Source of the DNA: Aporrectodea caliginosa
Taxonomy: Eukaryota; Annelida; Clitellata; Crassiclitellata; Lumbricidae
NCBI GenBank assembly: GCA_020284085.1
Contig: JACEVL010000130.1
Location: 1,138,501-1,202,500 of the forward strand
DNA: 64,000 nucleotides
Direction of reading: 5' to 3'
The notes under the pieces are model-generated. The model saw nothing but the letters and a program-made list of their open reading frames with translations, made no database searches and was not told the origin of the DNA. Within the stretch, counting starts at the first letter, position 1. The number at the start of each line of letters is the position of its first letter. Below are positions 24,495 to 38,800 of this stretch, in pieces. Made by a program: the position numbers and the translations under genes.

Positions 24495-25790
24495 CGAGGG
24501 TTGATCAATAAGTAATGAGAAAAACATATTAGACAGCTTTTTTGCAGAATTTTTTATTTTTATTTACTAGCTTACTTATTTAGCAGAGTTTTTATTTTTA
24601 AATTGTCACGTGGGCCATTACTGTGGTTGCTAGGCAACTGCCGGAAGCCGTCTGCCCAGCGGCTGTTGTAAATAATGGATAAAAACGAGAAACGTGCGGT
24701 TATTAAATATTTGCATTTAAAAGGATTGACTCAAAATGAGATTGCAACGGACAGGAAGAAGGTTTCAAGGGACAATGCCCCTTCACAGGCTACAGTCTAT
24801 AGGTGGGTAGCTGAATTTAATCGCGGTAGGCAATCAACTGAAGACGAGCACCGTTCTGACCGCCCTATTGAGACCTGTACCAACGAAAACGTTCAATTCG
24901 TCCAGGATCTGATACAGAAAGATCGGCGGGTTAATATTAGAAATGTAGCAGATTGTTTGAAGTTGTCGTACAGCACAACCCATCATATTATTACAGACAT
25001 TTTGGGGTACAACAAGGTCTGTGCTCGATGGGTTCCATGAATGTTAACACATGAAAACAAGCAAGTCCGACTAACAACTTCTCGTGAAAATCTCGACCTT
25101 TTTAGAGAAGACCAGGCAAAGTTTCTACGCAGATATGTCACTATGGATGAGACTTGGGCTCACCACTTTGATCCCGAGACAAAACTGCAGAGTATGGAGT
25201 GGAAGCATGTCGATTCCCCGACACCGGTCAAATTCCGCAAAATTGCATCAGCAGGTAAAGTTATGGCATCCGTATTTTGGGACAGTGAAGGTATTTTGAT
25301 GATTGACTACTTGGAGCGTGGAAAGACTATCACGGGTGTCTACTATGCACAGTTAATCCGAAAACTTCGCGTGGCTATTAAGGAAAAACGTTGAGGGAAG
25401 TTGCGTCAAGGTATCGTGTTTCATCAGGACAATGCTCCAGCTCACACCTCGTCTGTTGCAATGACTGCAATTCGCGAGTGCGGCTTCGAACTGCTACAAC
25501 ACCCACCCTATTCTCCAGACCTGGCACCGTCTGACTTCCATCTGTTTCGTTATCTGAAAGATTCGCTTCGCGGACAGAAATTTGACACTGATGAAAGTGT
25601 TATCCATGCCATAAATGACTGGTTTCAGGAGCTAGATAAAACTTTCTTCCTGGAGGGTGTAAAAGCACTTGAACATCGCTGGGAAAAATGTGTTGAGCTT
25701 CAGGGAGATTATGTTGAAAAACTATAAAACAATTTTGGTCCAGATTTGCTGTCTAATATATTTTTCTCATTACTTATTGATCAACCCTCG
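24495..25790 (+). mobile_element. full-length mariner transposon
   Basis: The element is 1,296 bp and bounded by 43-bp terminal inverted repeats starting CGAGGGTTGATCAATAAG, which differ at one position. TA lies on both sides, at 24493-24494 and 25791-25792, matching mariner target choice. Size and structure are those of an intact mariner; only the transposase frame is broken. The near-identity of the inverted repeats suggests a fairly recent insertion. Confidence 0.95.
24675..25727 (+). pseudogene. mariner transposase, DD34D, inactivated by two stop codons
   Basis: One continuous frame of about 350 codons encodes a Tc1/mariner transposase, the enzyme that cuts and pastes the surrounding element. 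The N-terminal helix-turn-helix DNA-binding region includes LHLKGLTQNEIA. The catalytic domain shows VTMDETW, HQDNAPAH and YSPDLAPSDFHLF. The second and third acidic residues are separated by 34 residues, as in mariners. The frame is interrupted only by TGA at 25038-25040 and TGA at 25392-25394; there are no frameshifts. Both TGAs sit where related transposases often have arginine, so each could be a CGA-to-TGA change. As it stands it cannot make a full protein. Confidence 0.93.
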
Positions 25791-26399
25791 TATGCCTATA
25801 TAATTATGCTACGCAAAGCATAGATCTAGGCTAGATTCTAGAAGCAATAAAAAAGTTCTAGGACGAGTGCTAACAGCGGACTGCAGAGTGCAGACCACGT
25901 TAAAGAAAATAGGCCTAGGGGCCTATATAGGCCTACGTTCATCCTAGGCAAAAATTATAGGCCCCTAGCCTAGCCTATATTCTGCGAAATGCATTTTGAC
26001 AATCTGCGGCCACGAAATCTGCTTAGAGAAAACCTAAGACAAAGTTAATGTTATAATTAACATTGACATAATATCAATATTAAGTTTAAGAACGACCATT
26101 AACTCTGATCAACCGCACTCGCTCAATAATTATTTACTAATCAACTCGATCAGTGGCGGCGTTAGGCCTAAAGCAGGGCTAATGCCTCGGTAAAAAAAAG
26201 CCTTTGCTCTGGTCGTTGCCCTGCCACAAGACTGCCAGAAATTTTGACCTGTGTTTGGCATAAATCGCCTCTGCACTGCATGGTTATAGGCCTAGGCCTG
26301 TTTGTGTGACTGCCCTGGATATACCCTGATTACAAACATGTCTGGCGCCGCCTCTTAATCAGCTGCGTTCTAGATTTTTGCTGAATCAAAATTCATCAG

Positions 26400-26947
26400 T
26401 AGAGATCGAGTGACATGGGGAGACAATCTCGTCCCCATCCCCGCCCCGCAACAAGTAAGTCTTCCCCATCCCCGCCCCATCCCCGCAGGGTTTCTCCCCA
26501 TCCCCGCCCCATCCCCGCAGGTTTTCTCCCCATCCCCACCCCATCCCCGCAGGACGACATCACATTCCCCGCAAAAAGTTTACACCAATTCAAATTTAAA
26601 AAATAACATTTTTTAGCTTAAAAATCTATTAATATTGCAGACTGCAATAGTCTGTTATTATCTTATCGACAGTTTGCATTAACCAAGTCCTGACTATTTC
26701 TGACTAGAAGGCTTCAGGAAATAAGAAAATCTCCTTATCAGTTCTCAAGTTCTTAACATCACCCGGGTTTCTTACCCGCTCATTCCCCATTACCGCGGTA
26801 TTACCACGAGAGTGAACCCCATTACCGCGGTATTACCGCAATTGTTCTCCCCATTACCGCGGTATTACCGCAATTGTCCCCATTACCGCGGGATTTACCG
26901 CGGTTACCGAGGTTTTCCCGCGGGGAAATTCCCCATGTCACTCTCTA
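26400..26947. mobile_element. non-autonomous hAT-type element with GC-rich iterons
   Basis: The termini TAGAG...AGTGACATGGGGA are inverted at the two ends. The element is flanked by the 8-bp direct repeat TTCATCAG (26392-26399 and 26948-26955). The left part holds CCCCATCCCCGC units. The right part holds CCCCATTACCGCGGTATTAC units, which include the palindrome TACCGCGGTA. Open frames in the left part are repeat translations (PSPPHPRR). It is 548 bp long and has no transposase. Confidence 0.8.
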
Positions 26948-26949
26948 TT

Positions 26950-28380
26950 CATCAGGACAGTAGGCTAATGTTGTAGCCTAATAATGAGTCCGTTAAAAAG
27001 ACTTTTGGAGAAAAACGTTGGCCTATCCGAAGCCCTATAGCCGACGGAATGCGTGGTCCGCGAAGTGTGAAGCTGCGTTCACAAGGATAAAGAAATCTCG
27101 CATCGGACTAATTAATTTACCGGTTGGACTTGCATGCGACGCTATAGCGGGAAGTAGGCATTTATAGGACCTATGTAGGCCGCCTAGGCCTCAAAAGTCT
27201 ATACGGTCTTTCATCGCATTTGGAAAATTCAAGGCATTCTCTGCAAAATGCTGAAAATCACGGAATTTACGACTTCTCTGACTTTGTTGTTCTCTACTAT
27301 ACCTTCGGCCTACCCTTTTGGACAACCTCTCTGACTCGAAGCTGAGCTCGTGAATAAACTGGTGCCCTGCGCTTGGCTCTAGTGGCGCTTTAGAAGTTTG
27401 AGAATATTTAAGATCTTTGGCGGACACGTTGAACCAACGACTATTTATTTTAAAGATGCAAAGATGACGGATTAAGAAACAAAGTTTTTGTGGCAACTAT
27501 TTTTATACTAAAATGTCGTAAAAAGTATTGTTTGGCAGTCTCTCTTGACTAGTCTGCTAGATTAGTCCCTGCACACTGAGTCTAATTGGGGGTTGTGGTC
27601 TTGTGTAGTTCCAGGTAATGGCCTTGCGTTGTATGTTGTGATGTCCTGGCCCATTAAGTAAGTAAGTGGAGGTCAGCGTGCCCTTATGACTGCTGTGTGT
27701 ATTTTAAGGAGATCTGATGCAATAACATTTCCAGTTTTCACGAACAAGTTTTGCAGTTCTTGTGACTGTGCCAAAATGAGATTAAGATACTTAAACTGAA
27801 GTGATGACGGTAGATAATTTCTTTGGCACCGGTATCAAATGCACTACTGCACTAGGCGTCCGCCCAGGGTCGGATTAACCACTGGGGGCCCTATGATCAT
27901 TATAAATGGGGGGTTGGGGGCTTGTCGTACTGAGTATGGCATGATGGGAATGCCGTAAAGACATGACAATCAATTTGTAGTAATGCAGGGTCAATGTGCC
28001 ATGCTGCTCAAATTGGTAGTCAATACATATAGCGCAAATTTGCATTTTGGTACAATATCTAAGGTTGTTTCACATATTTGTTGTAGTGTATTGCCAACAT
28101 GCAGTTAGCGCAAAATTATGATCAAAATTTGAAACTGTTCTCGTCATTGTTAACAGCTCAGAAACACCTCCACTTTTAGCAGCTGCAAACTGTGTAATAA
28201 TGTTCATTAAATGAAATCGGTTTAAGTATATCACTCTGAACACGGGCTGCGGAAATCGATTTTTTTCGACTAATCATAAGGCGTGCCTAAAGTGATGTGA
28301 TATTAAGATTTTTGCATTACCAACTCACAGTGATAACTTTTACATTCATGGGATAATCATCATGATCATCATCAGTTAAT
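26950..28380. other. no gene seen
   Basis: No exon-like frame was found. The G-rich stretch near 27868-27925 begins like a hAT terminus (CAGGGTCGGATTAACC) but has no partner end. Confidence 0.4.
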
Positions 28381-28640
28381 AATAATAATAATAACAATGA
28401 CAATATATATGGCGCCGTGACACGGCATGTTACAGGAGCGCCTGTAACCATTTGGCAACCATGGGTACGAATAAATGATCTCCATTGTCCTCAGCCATTT
28501 GTCAAGTCCACTGCTTCCATCAGTGTTATTCAAATTGATGTTATGTCCTCATTTATATTATCTATCCAGCTCAGTCTTGGTCTGCCTTTGTTTATTTTTG
28601 ATGATTTGGATACCTAATGTCTGTCATCGTTTCTTATTTT
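28380..28640 (-). mobile_element. LINE ORF2 C-terminal fragment with (ATT)n tail
   Basis: The minus strand reads KGRPRLSWIDNINEDITS and later WRSFIRTHGCQMV, a common ending of non-LTR retrotransposon polyproteins with one decayed codon. It ends with GGCGCCATATATATTGTC and an (ATT)n tail at about 28380-28395. It lies just upstream of IBTK. Confidence 0.65.
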
Positions 28641-28882
28641 GTATAGTCTTGAAATCCCTGTGACCTTCCACAGCCATTACAATTCAGTTAATAATCGATC
28701 TCCATTGTGTTAAACCACTACGATTTCAGCACTTTTCTATACTTTTACTGCTGTGGTTTCACCTGGATGCGTTTTTCTGTGAATGGTATTGATCAGTCAG
28801 TCAGTCAACCATGGTTGCATTTCCATGCATCTAAAGGTATTTCTTCACCTTCAGCATATGTTTTGTATTATTAGCACTGACA

Positions 28883-29894
28883 ATGGACAGCGAGACAGGG
28901 AATCAACTCCGTTTGGCTTTGACCTCAAACCCGACCTTTGACTGCAACCCAGGCTGCAGGTCAAAACAACATGCAGCACAGTTGATATCTTCGATAACAA
29001 AAGGAACTGACATCCAGATCCGACTATTTCTGTCACGGTGTCACAATGCTGAGTCAATCGTTGACGAATTTGGCCGTAATACATTGCATGTGGCTGCCTC
29101 CTGTGGCCAAGATGATGTGGTTGAGTGGCTTATTGCTGAACAGGGAGCCAGCGTAGCAGCAGTAGATCATGAGTCAAAGTGGACAGCACTTCATCGAGCA
29201 GTGTTCTACGGTCAGCTGTCTACTGCAAGGCTGCTGATTGCAGTAAGTAATTGAACTCGGTTTCACTTTTTTTAGCATACCGGTATGTCTATTCAGTGGC
29301 TAATTTTGGGTATTTCACTGCTGTAAATGATCAAAGTGCATCAAGGAGTTGACAGTTTGTTTTTTAAACTGAATATCCAATGTCGTCTTAATATCCAAAA
29401 GATGTCAATTGAGAGTTAACTATTGGTGTTGATTCTCTACGTTTATATCTAAAATACTGGGTAAATCTTAAGTTATTTAGCACCATAAACAATTTAATTT
29501 AATTAAACTGAAGATCTGATGTTCATTAAATAGGACGGTAGGCCTCTAATGGAGATGCTATCTAGAAAACATCTACATTACTCCTTTAAATCCATGCTAA
29601 AATCACACCTGTTCGCCAGGGCTCATCCTGACTGTTGTTGGCTGTTTTGTAAGGCGCCCTTGTAATGGCTTGGCCGTGTTATGGCGCCATATAAATTGTC
29701 GTAATTATTATTATCATTAGTACATCAGTTATTCTACTAAGGATAATTCTGTTGGGAAATTAATGAAGAATAACTTAGATTTGGTTGTCTGATATAGTAT
29801 GGTTCCAGTCTGCAGCAAAGAGACAGAGAGGGGTTGACTCCACTAGACATCATTATGAAAGATCGATTGCCTCACGTTGAGTTTCTTCATACAG
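28883..29894 (+). CDS. IBTK: IBTK exons 1-2: N-terminus and ankyrin repeats
   Basis: Coding exons 28883-29242 (120 codons, phase 0) and 29798-29894. The first 25 or so residues (through PTFDCNPGC) are longer than in vertebrate proteins. Two ankyrin repeats are visible, through FGRNTLHVAASCGQDDVVEW and WTALHRAVFYGQLSTARLL, followed by a third partial one, REGLTPLDIIMKDRLPHV. Donors are GTAAGT and GTAAGC. Confidence 0.93.
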
Positions 29895-32800
29895 GTAAGC
29901 TGTGCTAATTGATATCCGCTAAAACTTAAGTTTGTTCCTAGTTCAGTACCAATAAGATATGCATAACTCTATCGGTGTCACCTTTCATTTCTGTACTTTA
30001 TTTTATATCACCTGGTAATATACCTCATATACTTCTTTTCACCAGGTGTTTCCCTTACCACCTTTACTTCAACGTACCTTTCCTTGCCTGAAATTACCGT
30101 AATGTCCTTAGCTTACCTAGCATGACCTAGCTTGACCTTTACCTTCTATGTGTTCTTATTTGGCAATAGGACTCGATGAGCTCTTCACTTGGGGTGCCAA
30201 TTCAACTTTCACACTTGGCCATGAGAATATGCAGCCAAGGAAGTTGCCCGAACAAGTGGAATCTTTCCGAAGGCGTGCCATCAGCATCAAGAAAGTGAGT
30301 TACTTCTTGCTAAATGTGTACATATCTGAATTTCATGTGAGTGGTGCTGTATAAATGTTTTATTACCATAACTGGTATTGCTACTGCCAGCAGGTTGGAT
30401 TGAAGAGCCGGAAGAGGCTGACTTGAGTGCTGGCTGCTCCCATTTACCTCTTCATCTCCACAAACTTAACCACTGTTGTTGAATTGTGCATTAACTTTTC
30501 TGAGCAGCATATTAACAGTTAGTGCACTGAATCAACAGAGACCTTGAATCTTGTTACACCTCAAACCATGGCAGTGTTGGACTCTTGTGTGTTCGTGGCT
30601 GATGGTCTGAAGTTTTGGAATTCTTTGCCAAATTCTGTGCAGTTTGTCTCTTATTCAGTATCATTCAGATCTAAACTTAAGACGACTCATCTGTTTTGAC
30701 TTGCTTAACCGCTGTAGCCAGACTTTGAGTTTACCTGACCTAATTACCTGACCTAGTTACGGGCAACTTTTGACTGGGCTTCTCCAACATATTGTGATTT
30801 GTGACTACAGTTTTGCTTAAATACAGTCGATGATTGATGCCTTCTGGATCACGATACTACAGAAGTCAGTGTTTTAGGTTAGTCAACGTCAGTGGGCAGT
30901 TGTGTCCCAATGGGGGATAATATGAATCAGTGAAGGGAATTACTCCTTGTCTTTTCTCTAAATATCCCACTCTGCATACATGCTTGAACAAATACACATG
31001 CATGCAGTTTTAAAAATGACAGTTTTAAAATGTGAATTTGAAGTTGATATTTAAAATTTTATTACAATTATGACTCAGTGTAATTTTTTTATACTGTATG
31101 CTGTTGCCTGTATTGTTGCTGTAGGTAGCCATGAGTAAATATCACAGCGCATTTCTCAGTGATTCAGGGCAAGTGTACACCTGTGGTCATGGCCTGGGAG
31201 GTCGCCTAGGACAGGGCGATGAACAGACTTATTTGGTAACATCCTTTTAAAATATTTTTAAACAATCTTTAACATGCTTCCCAATATTTGAGATACAAAA
31301 CCACATCTGTTCTTCCATCTGTGATAGTTCTCAGGAGGGAGTCTCCTCTCAGTATGTGTGACCAATCTACTTTCTCTATCTTCCTCTGATTGTTGCCATC
31401 ATGGATTTTTCCTATCCGACCTTTTGCAGCCAAATCAATATGTGAAATACATTACAGTTGGCTTGCATTCCATCAGCAGATTGAAAACCATTTTGTCCTG
31501 TTGTTGTTTTGTACTGTCAAGTCAGGAACAACTCTGAGGAGTTGTCAGCAACAGGTGCTATAAAATGGGTCATGTCTATTTGGAGAATTATTTCTGAGAT
31601 TCAGTTTCTGAGATTCTAAATCAAACAGCACTGGGTGAAAAATAAAATATATGCATATTCATCATATTGTATCTTGGATTTGCTTTTGAAATGGGTTTGC
31701 AGTTTCTTTTGCAGATCGCGAAGTCTTGTTATAAATGAAACCACTGATTAGATATAAAGTAATGTAATATAGCTAGGCATTTATATAGTGTTGTTTAGGT
31801 TGTGAAGGCCACGCTTAAATGTCTAGCTTCATTGGTTACATTTCTGTTAGTCATATGCTTTGCTTTGGTTACTTTGCACAAAATCATATTTTTTACTTGT
31901 TATTTCTTTATTTTATGAAGTTGTTGATTAATTTATCTTAATGGAGATAGGTTGTTTAATTACTGAGCTTGTAACTTTTCTAAATGGTGTTTACTTTAGG
32001 TGCCAAAGTTAATAGATGTGCTGAAAACGGAGGTTTGTGTAGACGTGTCTGCAGCCGTTAATCATACCGTCATGCTGATGGAAAAGTTTGTATCTTGTCT
32101 TTTAGTTTCTAATCTAATCTAATCCACTCTTGAAATTTTATAGCACCACTGTAGGAATGCAGAAGGCATGAACCAAACACTTTAAGTGGCAAAAGAAGCA
32201 TAGTAGCATACTGAGCATAGTGTGGTGCTTTGAGACTATTAATTAGGGCCTTAGTATCATAGTTATTATATGCATGTAATGGTCTTGCAGAAATTGAGTC
32301 CAGTTGTATTCACTGCAGAATAGAGAGAGCCATTCTCCATCCAATAGTTTTCAACCATGGACGCTGGATACCTATAGTGATGCATGTTATAAGCCATGGT
32401 ACATTAATCAATTGCTGCAAGTGGATGTTCTTGAGCTTCTCTTAGGAAAGTCCACTAGTAAATGCATAATTTATGTTATTATAATTTTCTAATAAAATGT
32501 GCAGAGGATTCATGCACCTTAAGATACTAAGTTGAAACATGAAATATTTACTGAGCTGTGTGCAAGGAACATTACTGATGATGAGCCAAGTCTGTCGACA
32601 GCCTGTCTGCCATCTTACTAAGTTGATGTTTAACATTTTAATGATGAGCTTCATTGTTTTCCAAGTCGCTTTTAGTACATGGTCATCGTTAAAGTGTAAA
32701 AGTACAGGCTGTTCTGAAACAATAATGTATCAAATTTAAATTCGGACGTCTACGCTCCTCCCTTGTCCATATTGGGATGACCCATCCCTCCCCTCATTGT

Positions 32801-35800
32801 GGACGTCTTTTATAATTGACCCCTATGCAAAAATACATTATATCGCACGGTGTATGTGTTGTTCTGTTTTTGATACGTGTAGTGGGACGGTATACAGTTG
32901 TGGTCTCAACAGTTATCACCAACTGGGTCAGTTTCCTCCTCCAGAGAAGGTGCTTGCTCCTAAACCAGTAGGTTGCCATTCATTTTTTAATGGCCCTGTC
33001 CTGTTGAATATTATAAGCAAGAATGCCATTGCAAAGCAGAACTGCTTTGAGTAATCGAAAATTGATAATCTGGTTGATTGTCAAACTGATTGATAAATTG
33101 GTTGATTCATTTATATTTTGGTTAACAGATCACTTTAATTTTTATTTGCTGATTTATTGATTGATTGACGATTTGGTACATTGACTTATTGATTCACTTA
33201 TTGACTCTTTGGCAGATAGGTTATCAAATGTTGACTTTTCTTGTGTCAGGTAAATGGCAAACCATTGAAAGGTCGCCATATCATCGGCATTTGTGCCCAG
33301 CGATTTCACACAGTTCTGTACACAGTGGATACAGTCTTCACATGTGGTCTCAATGCTGGCCAGCTTGGTAAGGCTGTATTTCACAAACATCCATGGAGCC
33401 TTGATTGGTGTGGGCTGAAGGCCAGCCAAGTTGTTAACCCTTTAACGACGAGCGTGTACTAAAATGCATGGGAAATCCTATGCAGCTCGTCGTTAAAGGG
33501 TTAAAACCATTTTGCAAACATGCCTGGAGCCCTGAAGGCTGTGATCTCAAGCCAGCCTGCTTGGTTAGGCCCTGCTTCTAAAATATCCTTGAAACCTTTG
33601 AAGGATGGCATGGCGGCTTATGTGCCTGTCTCTCAGACTCTGATAATTCTATGTTAGAAAAGGTTTTCTGGTCTTTGGGATAGTATTGCCATAATTGTGC
33701 TTTGACTGAAAAATCCTTCAACCTTTAAGGTCTAGAAATGATAGATGCATGTAAGTAAGGAGATATTAACTTACAGTACTTACTGTGCCTTACTTTTTAT
33801 GGTCGGTAAGGTGCTTTATTGATTAATAATACTTTGACTTTTTGGTTTCAGGTCACTACAAGGTTGGAGGTGAGAGCCTGGTCAGCCAGCCACGACCGGT
33901 GGCTGCCCTGTGTCACAAAGACACTCACATACAACAGGTGACTGCATCGGATGCTGCTACAGTTATCGTCACGTCAAAGGGTGACGTCTATGCCCTTCAC
34001 GAATACCAATGTCGCAAAATTGTTTCAAAGTTAGCATCAGTATATTTCTGTATCATCGCATTCAGCTTTATTGTAACATAAAGCATAAAGACAATGTGCT
34101 TGAATATCTGTTACTTGGGCTCTGCATGTCGTGTATGTGTGAGTCCATCATTGGTGACTGTTCTGTTGTAGTTATCTGAGCACTGTATGAGTGTTTATTT
34201 ACTTAGTTGTGGCTGGGCTGGGAGCACCTTTGTAGGGGCACTATATACATTTTTGATTGAATGAATGTTAATGGATATTTTATTCTGCATGAACTTCAGA
34301 ACCACATAGGCTAGGTAGGCAGCACTGTTTGAGGTTCTAGTGCCATACATAGCTAAATATGTTTGATGATGCACTACTATAGAATTTCTTCCAAAGTGTT
34401 GTTAAGAGGTACAGAAGCAAGGCACATTTTCAACATCCTGTCTTGTGCTTGTTATTATATACGAACCCCAAAATGATGGAAGGGTGTTCTGGTGATGGGG
34501 CTATATAAATTTAGCTGTTCCTTTACATGGTCATCTCCTTTGATCTTGTTTCCTCAGGTGGTTGGATATTGCAGAGGTTCATTGTTCTGGTGGCCATCTT
34601 GATCACAGCACAGATGCCAAATCTCTCAACGAACACGGTGGCGCCCCACTAACCGTTGTTCTTCTCACCACCACCGGAAAGGTACCATTTGTATTAATCA
34701 GGTGCCATTACACACCTTTAATGTTTATATTATGGTAATATTTTTATTAACTGGGTAACATTAACTTCTCCAAATATTTACATTAGGTATCTTTGAATAA
34801 TTTAGATTACCAATTATATTTGCTAACTTGTAGTCGTACAAAAGGTGCCACGTAGTTTGATTGCTTTGCTGAGTTTACTGTTGAGCAAAAATATCCTTAA
34901 CTCGGTTACCTTAACTCTTAAATAGATACATAGATAAGTGTGTTGCCTCTGATTTTAACTTTTACTGAGTCCGTATTTATCTATGTTTGCCATTGCAGAA
35001 TTTTCATATAAATTTAATTTTATAAGTTTTTGGCTTTTCTTTAGGTCTTTGTCTGTCACGCTTCGTCAGACTGTGTCGCGCGCCGTTGTGTCTGGTCGAT
35101 TGGTCGACCACTCTTTGCTACGCACCTGGCACTTGGTGCCAACGCTCTGGCACTTGTCACCAAAGATGGTGAAGCATTTACTGGAATCATTCCAAAATAT
35201 AGTCCCCCGTTGTCCAATACGACAAGGGTTGTCACACCAGGAAAGGGTAAGTATATATATTATCTAATCATTTGACATCTATTGTGCCATTATCATAATG
35301 CAGAAGGAATCAGTCAGTTTTTGCCTTAACTCTTTAGCATTGGTTCCCCGTACATTTTAGTCCGCACTCGTCGTTAAAGGGTTAAGTGAAAACTGTAGCC
35401 AAGTCGTACCCCATTAGATCCTCATAGAAAAATCTGCTACTAGTCCTGTGGTCTTCTATAAGGTTGGCAACTGTTCCTTTCTCTGTTGTTGGACCCACTG
35501 TGTGGAACAGTCTTCTTGACCAAGTGAAGAATGCACCATCTCTGGAGACATTTAAATCACAGTTATAATCAATTCATTTTGGCTTGTTCAGTTAAGTTTG
35601 TTACCTATTTCATGATGTCGAGCAGCGCATTTCCGGAGTAAACAATATATGGCAAACAATGATGATGCGATTAGCGAAGATGAACTTACTGACTGTTTGC
35701 AATTTTAACTTTAACATGTGGAATGATTGAAGTTTCTTTGTAGATAGAAAGTAGCTACTGACTACATTTTGCAGTTTGACAATTTGAACTTTAGCATGTG

Positions 35801-38800
35801 GAATAATTTAAGTTTTTTTGTAGAAAGAAAGTAGTAACTGACTCAGTGATTACATTTTTAACAGTTCTTTACGTAACAGATGCCAAATTAATCGAATTTA
35901 ATTGATTAATCGAAGTTAACTTTTGGAGATTAATCAATTAATTTTTGTTTAATCAGTACCAGCCCTAAAATTGATGTTTCCTTAATTTTTCAGATGTTCA
36001 GCATTTTGACACATTCAGCCTCACATTGTCTGATCTAGTCCTGAAGGATGATGTGATCGAGGTTTCCTTGGACCGTGTCCAACTGGTTCACCGCGCCACT
36101 GCCGTTTCAACTGACCAACAGGGAACCAACATATCTGTTCTGCAATCTCATCCAAAAGCCAGGTAGGTGCATGGCTGTATAGATGTAACGCATTGCAAAC
36201 AGGGTCTCACATGGTCAGAAACTGCATCAGTGTCATCATCATTATCATCATTGTCGTTATCATCATCAGAACCTTCAAGCTGAAAGTAGACCTAGCTTAG
36301 GAATGTAATGCATCTGTTTGGGTTCCATTTATTCAGTTTTATCTGGGTTATTGTTATTCTGTTATTATTGTTAGTAATTTTGTTAGTTATTATCAAGTAA
36401 TTATTGTACTATTTATCATATTATTATTAAAAAAATTTCAATTATGAGTCGATTACAATGGAGAAAAGAAAGTTGTTCTTTGTTGTACAGATCAAGTATT
36501 GTTCTTTAACCCTTTAATGACGAACGGCATTGGTTCCCAGTCACTTTTGGTACACTCTTGTCGTTAAAGGGTTTAAGATGTTTATAAATATTTTGTAGCA
36601 TCACCTGCATACCGAGTGTAAGACAGTCGGAAATGAAGTTCCACATGGCAGGGTTGCTAAGCGACGCTCACCAGGACGATTGTGTCCATGATGTCATACT
36701 TCAGGTAGCTATTGGTTTACAGTTATAATAATGCAACAGTCGTGCTTACAGGAAAAGTTTGGATGTCATTTGTGAAATAATGCTTTTAAGAGATTGTAGA
36801 ATGATGGTATTTAAATGCACAGAAACATACATGCAATTGCCACATTTACATGCATGCACAATTGCACATGTACTCTTGTAAATCCACCATTGATTAGTCC
36901 TCCAGTTGAAGTGTCTTTCCACTTAAGTGCCAACAACGGCAACAGAACAACTTAAAGTTTGAACACTCAACAAATGTAAATTCAGTGACCTTTGACCTTT
37001 CAGGTTGGTTCGGAAAGGCTCCCTCTTCACCGCTACATTTTATCGCAAAGGAGTGAATACTTCCGTCGACAGTTTGCTTTGACCGTAGAAGATGCCTGTT
37101 CAAGACCAGAAGGCGTTTCATTCTCTGATCACCTGGCACCGATGACTGTGCTAAAAATAGACCTTCGTGGTCGACCGATTTTCCTTTTTAAACAATTGCT
37201 GCAGTTCATCTACACAGACTCCTGTGATTTTGTCTCACCTGGATGCCGTATTCAGACCCACGAAACCCAGGCTTTAGGATCTGTTAAAGATTCGGGGCCT
37301 GGTTCTGAGGTCATGGCAGGTGGTCGAAAGGGTAAAAAGTCAAAGAAAAAGGTCAAGGATACAAACGTTCAATCGAAGGAGGCATCACCAGATGGTGCGA
37401 AGAACACTAAGATGGGTGAAACTCTGAAAGAATTGGCAAAGGAATTCGGAGTTGCTGCTCTAGTCAAAAAGTAGGAACAATTTCTAAGTTTTTTTGTAAT
37501 TGTAATTTTAGAAAGTTGTATTGCACCACTTTAAGAGAAAACTAATCAGCGACACTAATAATGAGCTTTCATTGTAACAAGTTGCGTCTGTGACAACTTG
37601 GTTATTCAGAATAAACGAATATTGATTGATTGATTGACTTTCTGCTCTAGTCTATATGATGTTAAATGTAATTAAGAACAGAAATTTCACTTCATGAATC
37701 CAAATCTAATAACTCCTATCAATCTGTCTTACACAGCACATCATACACTTACCTAATCTGATCAGCTTGAGCAATCTAAAATCATCATTATTGAATAAGT
37801 CATTCTGCAAATGGCTTTCCTTTGACTAAGAATGTATTATGATTATGTTTTTAGGTTGGATGCTGTCCAGTTTGTGGATGGTTATGTGGTTAATGCTCCT
37901 GGTCGAAGCATGCCTTCTAGTTCATTGCGATTTGAGCGAAAGTCAAGGTGAGTGAACTCTGTGGAACTTTCTAATAATGTTAGGAAACCATTCCACACCT
38001 CCACTTGGTAGAATCGTGCTTTCTCGGTGCTGGGCACCCCTCGACCTGGAATGGTCTCCCTCTGTAGCTTCTCCTCTTTCCCAGAACCTTCTCTCTTCTT
38101 TTCTCACCTTGAGACTGTTCTTTTTAGCCTTGATGGAGTTGGGAGCGCTTCTGAGTAATTTTCTTGATGGGTGTTATAAAGATGTTCGATATGAATGAAT
38201 GAGTATGAATGCCATGTCATAAACATTAAGCTTCTTATGATGCTACTTTTGGAACCATGTCAAATACTGCAATCTTTTAATACTGTATTGCCTCTGATTG
38301 GTGTGCACTGTGAGAGGCGCTTTATATATCTTTAAATACAATACAATACCATATTATGTATAATGAAGATTTATGAAGTCATATGCTAAAGCTGAATTGA
38401 AGTTTGGATCCAGCCACAATCGTAATCTATTCAAGAAGTAAGTTCACTTGTAGTGCAATAAGTAAGTCCATATCTCTGACTGTTGATGTTAGCATTTAAA
38501 TTCCAACATTTTGAGGAAAATCTGTTGAAGCATTATTCTTAATTACTCAGATAAATTCTAGAAATCTGACACGCTCTTTACAACTGTCACTTGGCTGTAA
38601 TATTGATTCGGGAAATAGAACACCTGCCAGATATTTAACAAAGATCATTGCTCAAATCCCATGAATATAAACTAATTAGACTTTTGGATCCGGATTCACA
38701 CGGGTTATCTGTCTATCTATCTATGGAATTTATATAGCGCCCCTTCAAGATAACTACTCAGAGGCGCTCCCGACCCAGGCCCGGTCAAAATGTTATCACT

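Noticed and set aside
26396..26616. Proline/glycine-rich ORFs on both strands
   Set aside because: They lie in the CCCCATCCCCGC iterons of a hAT-type element.
35877..35970. ATTAATCGATTAAT-like iterons in IBTK intron 10 as another hAT terminus
   Set aside because: CAGATGCC and the GGGCTGG end do not form convincing inverted repeats and no target duplication was found; only noted as possible.
37977..38198. 73-codon ORF in IBTK intron 14
   Set aside because: It is part of a decayed LINE 3' end, not an exon.
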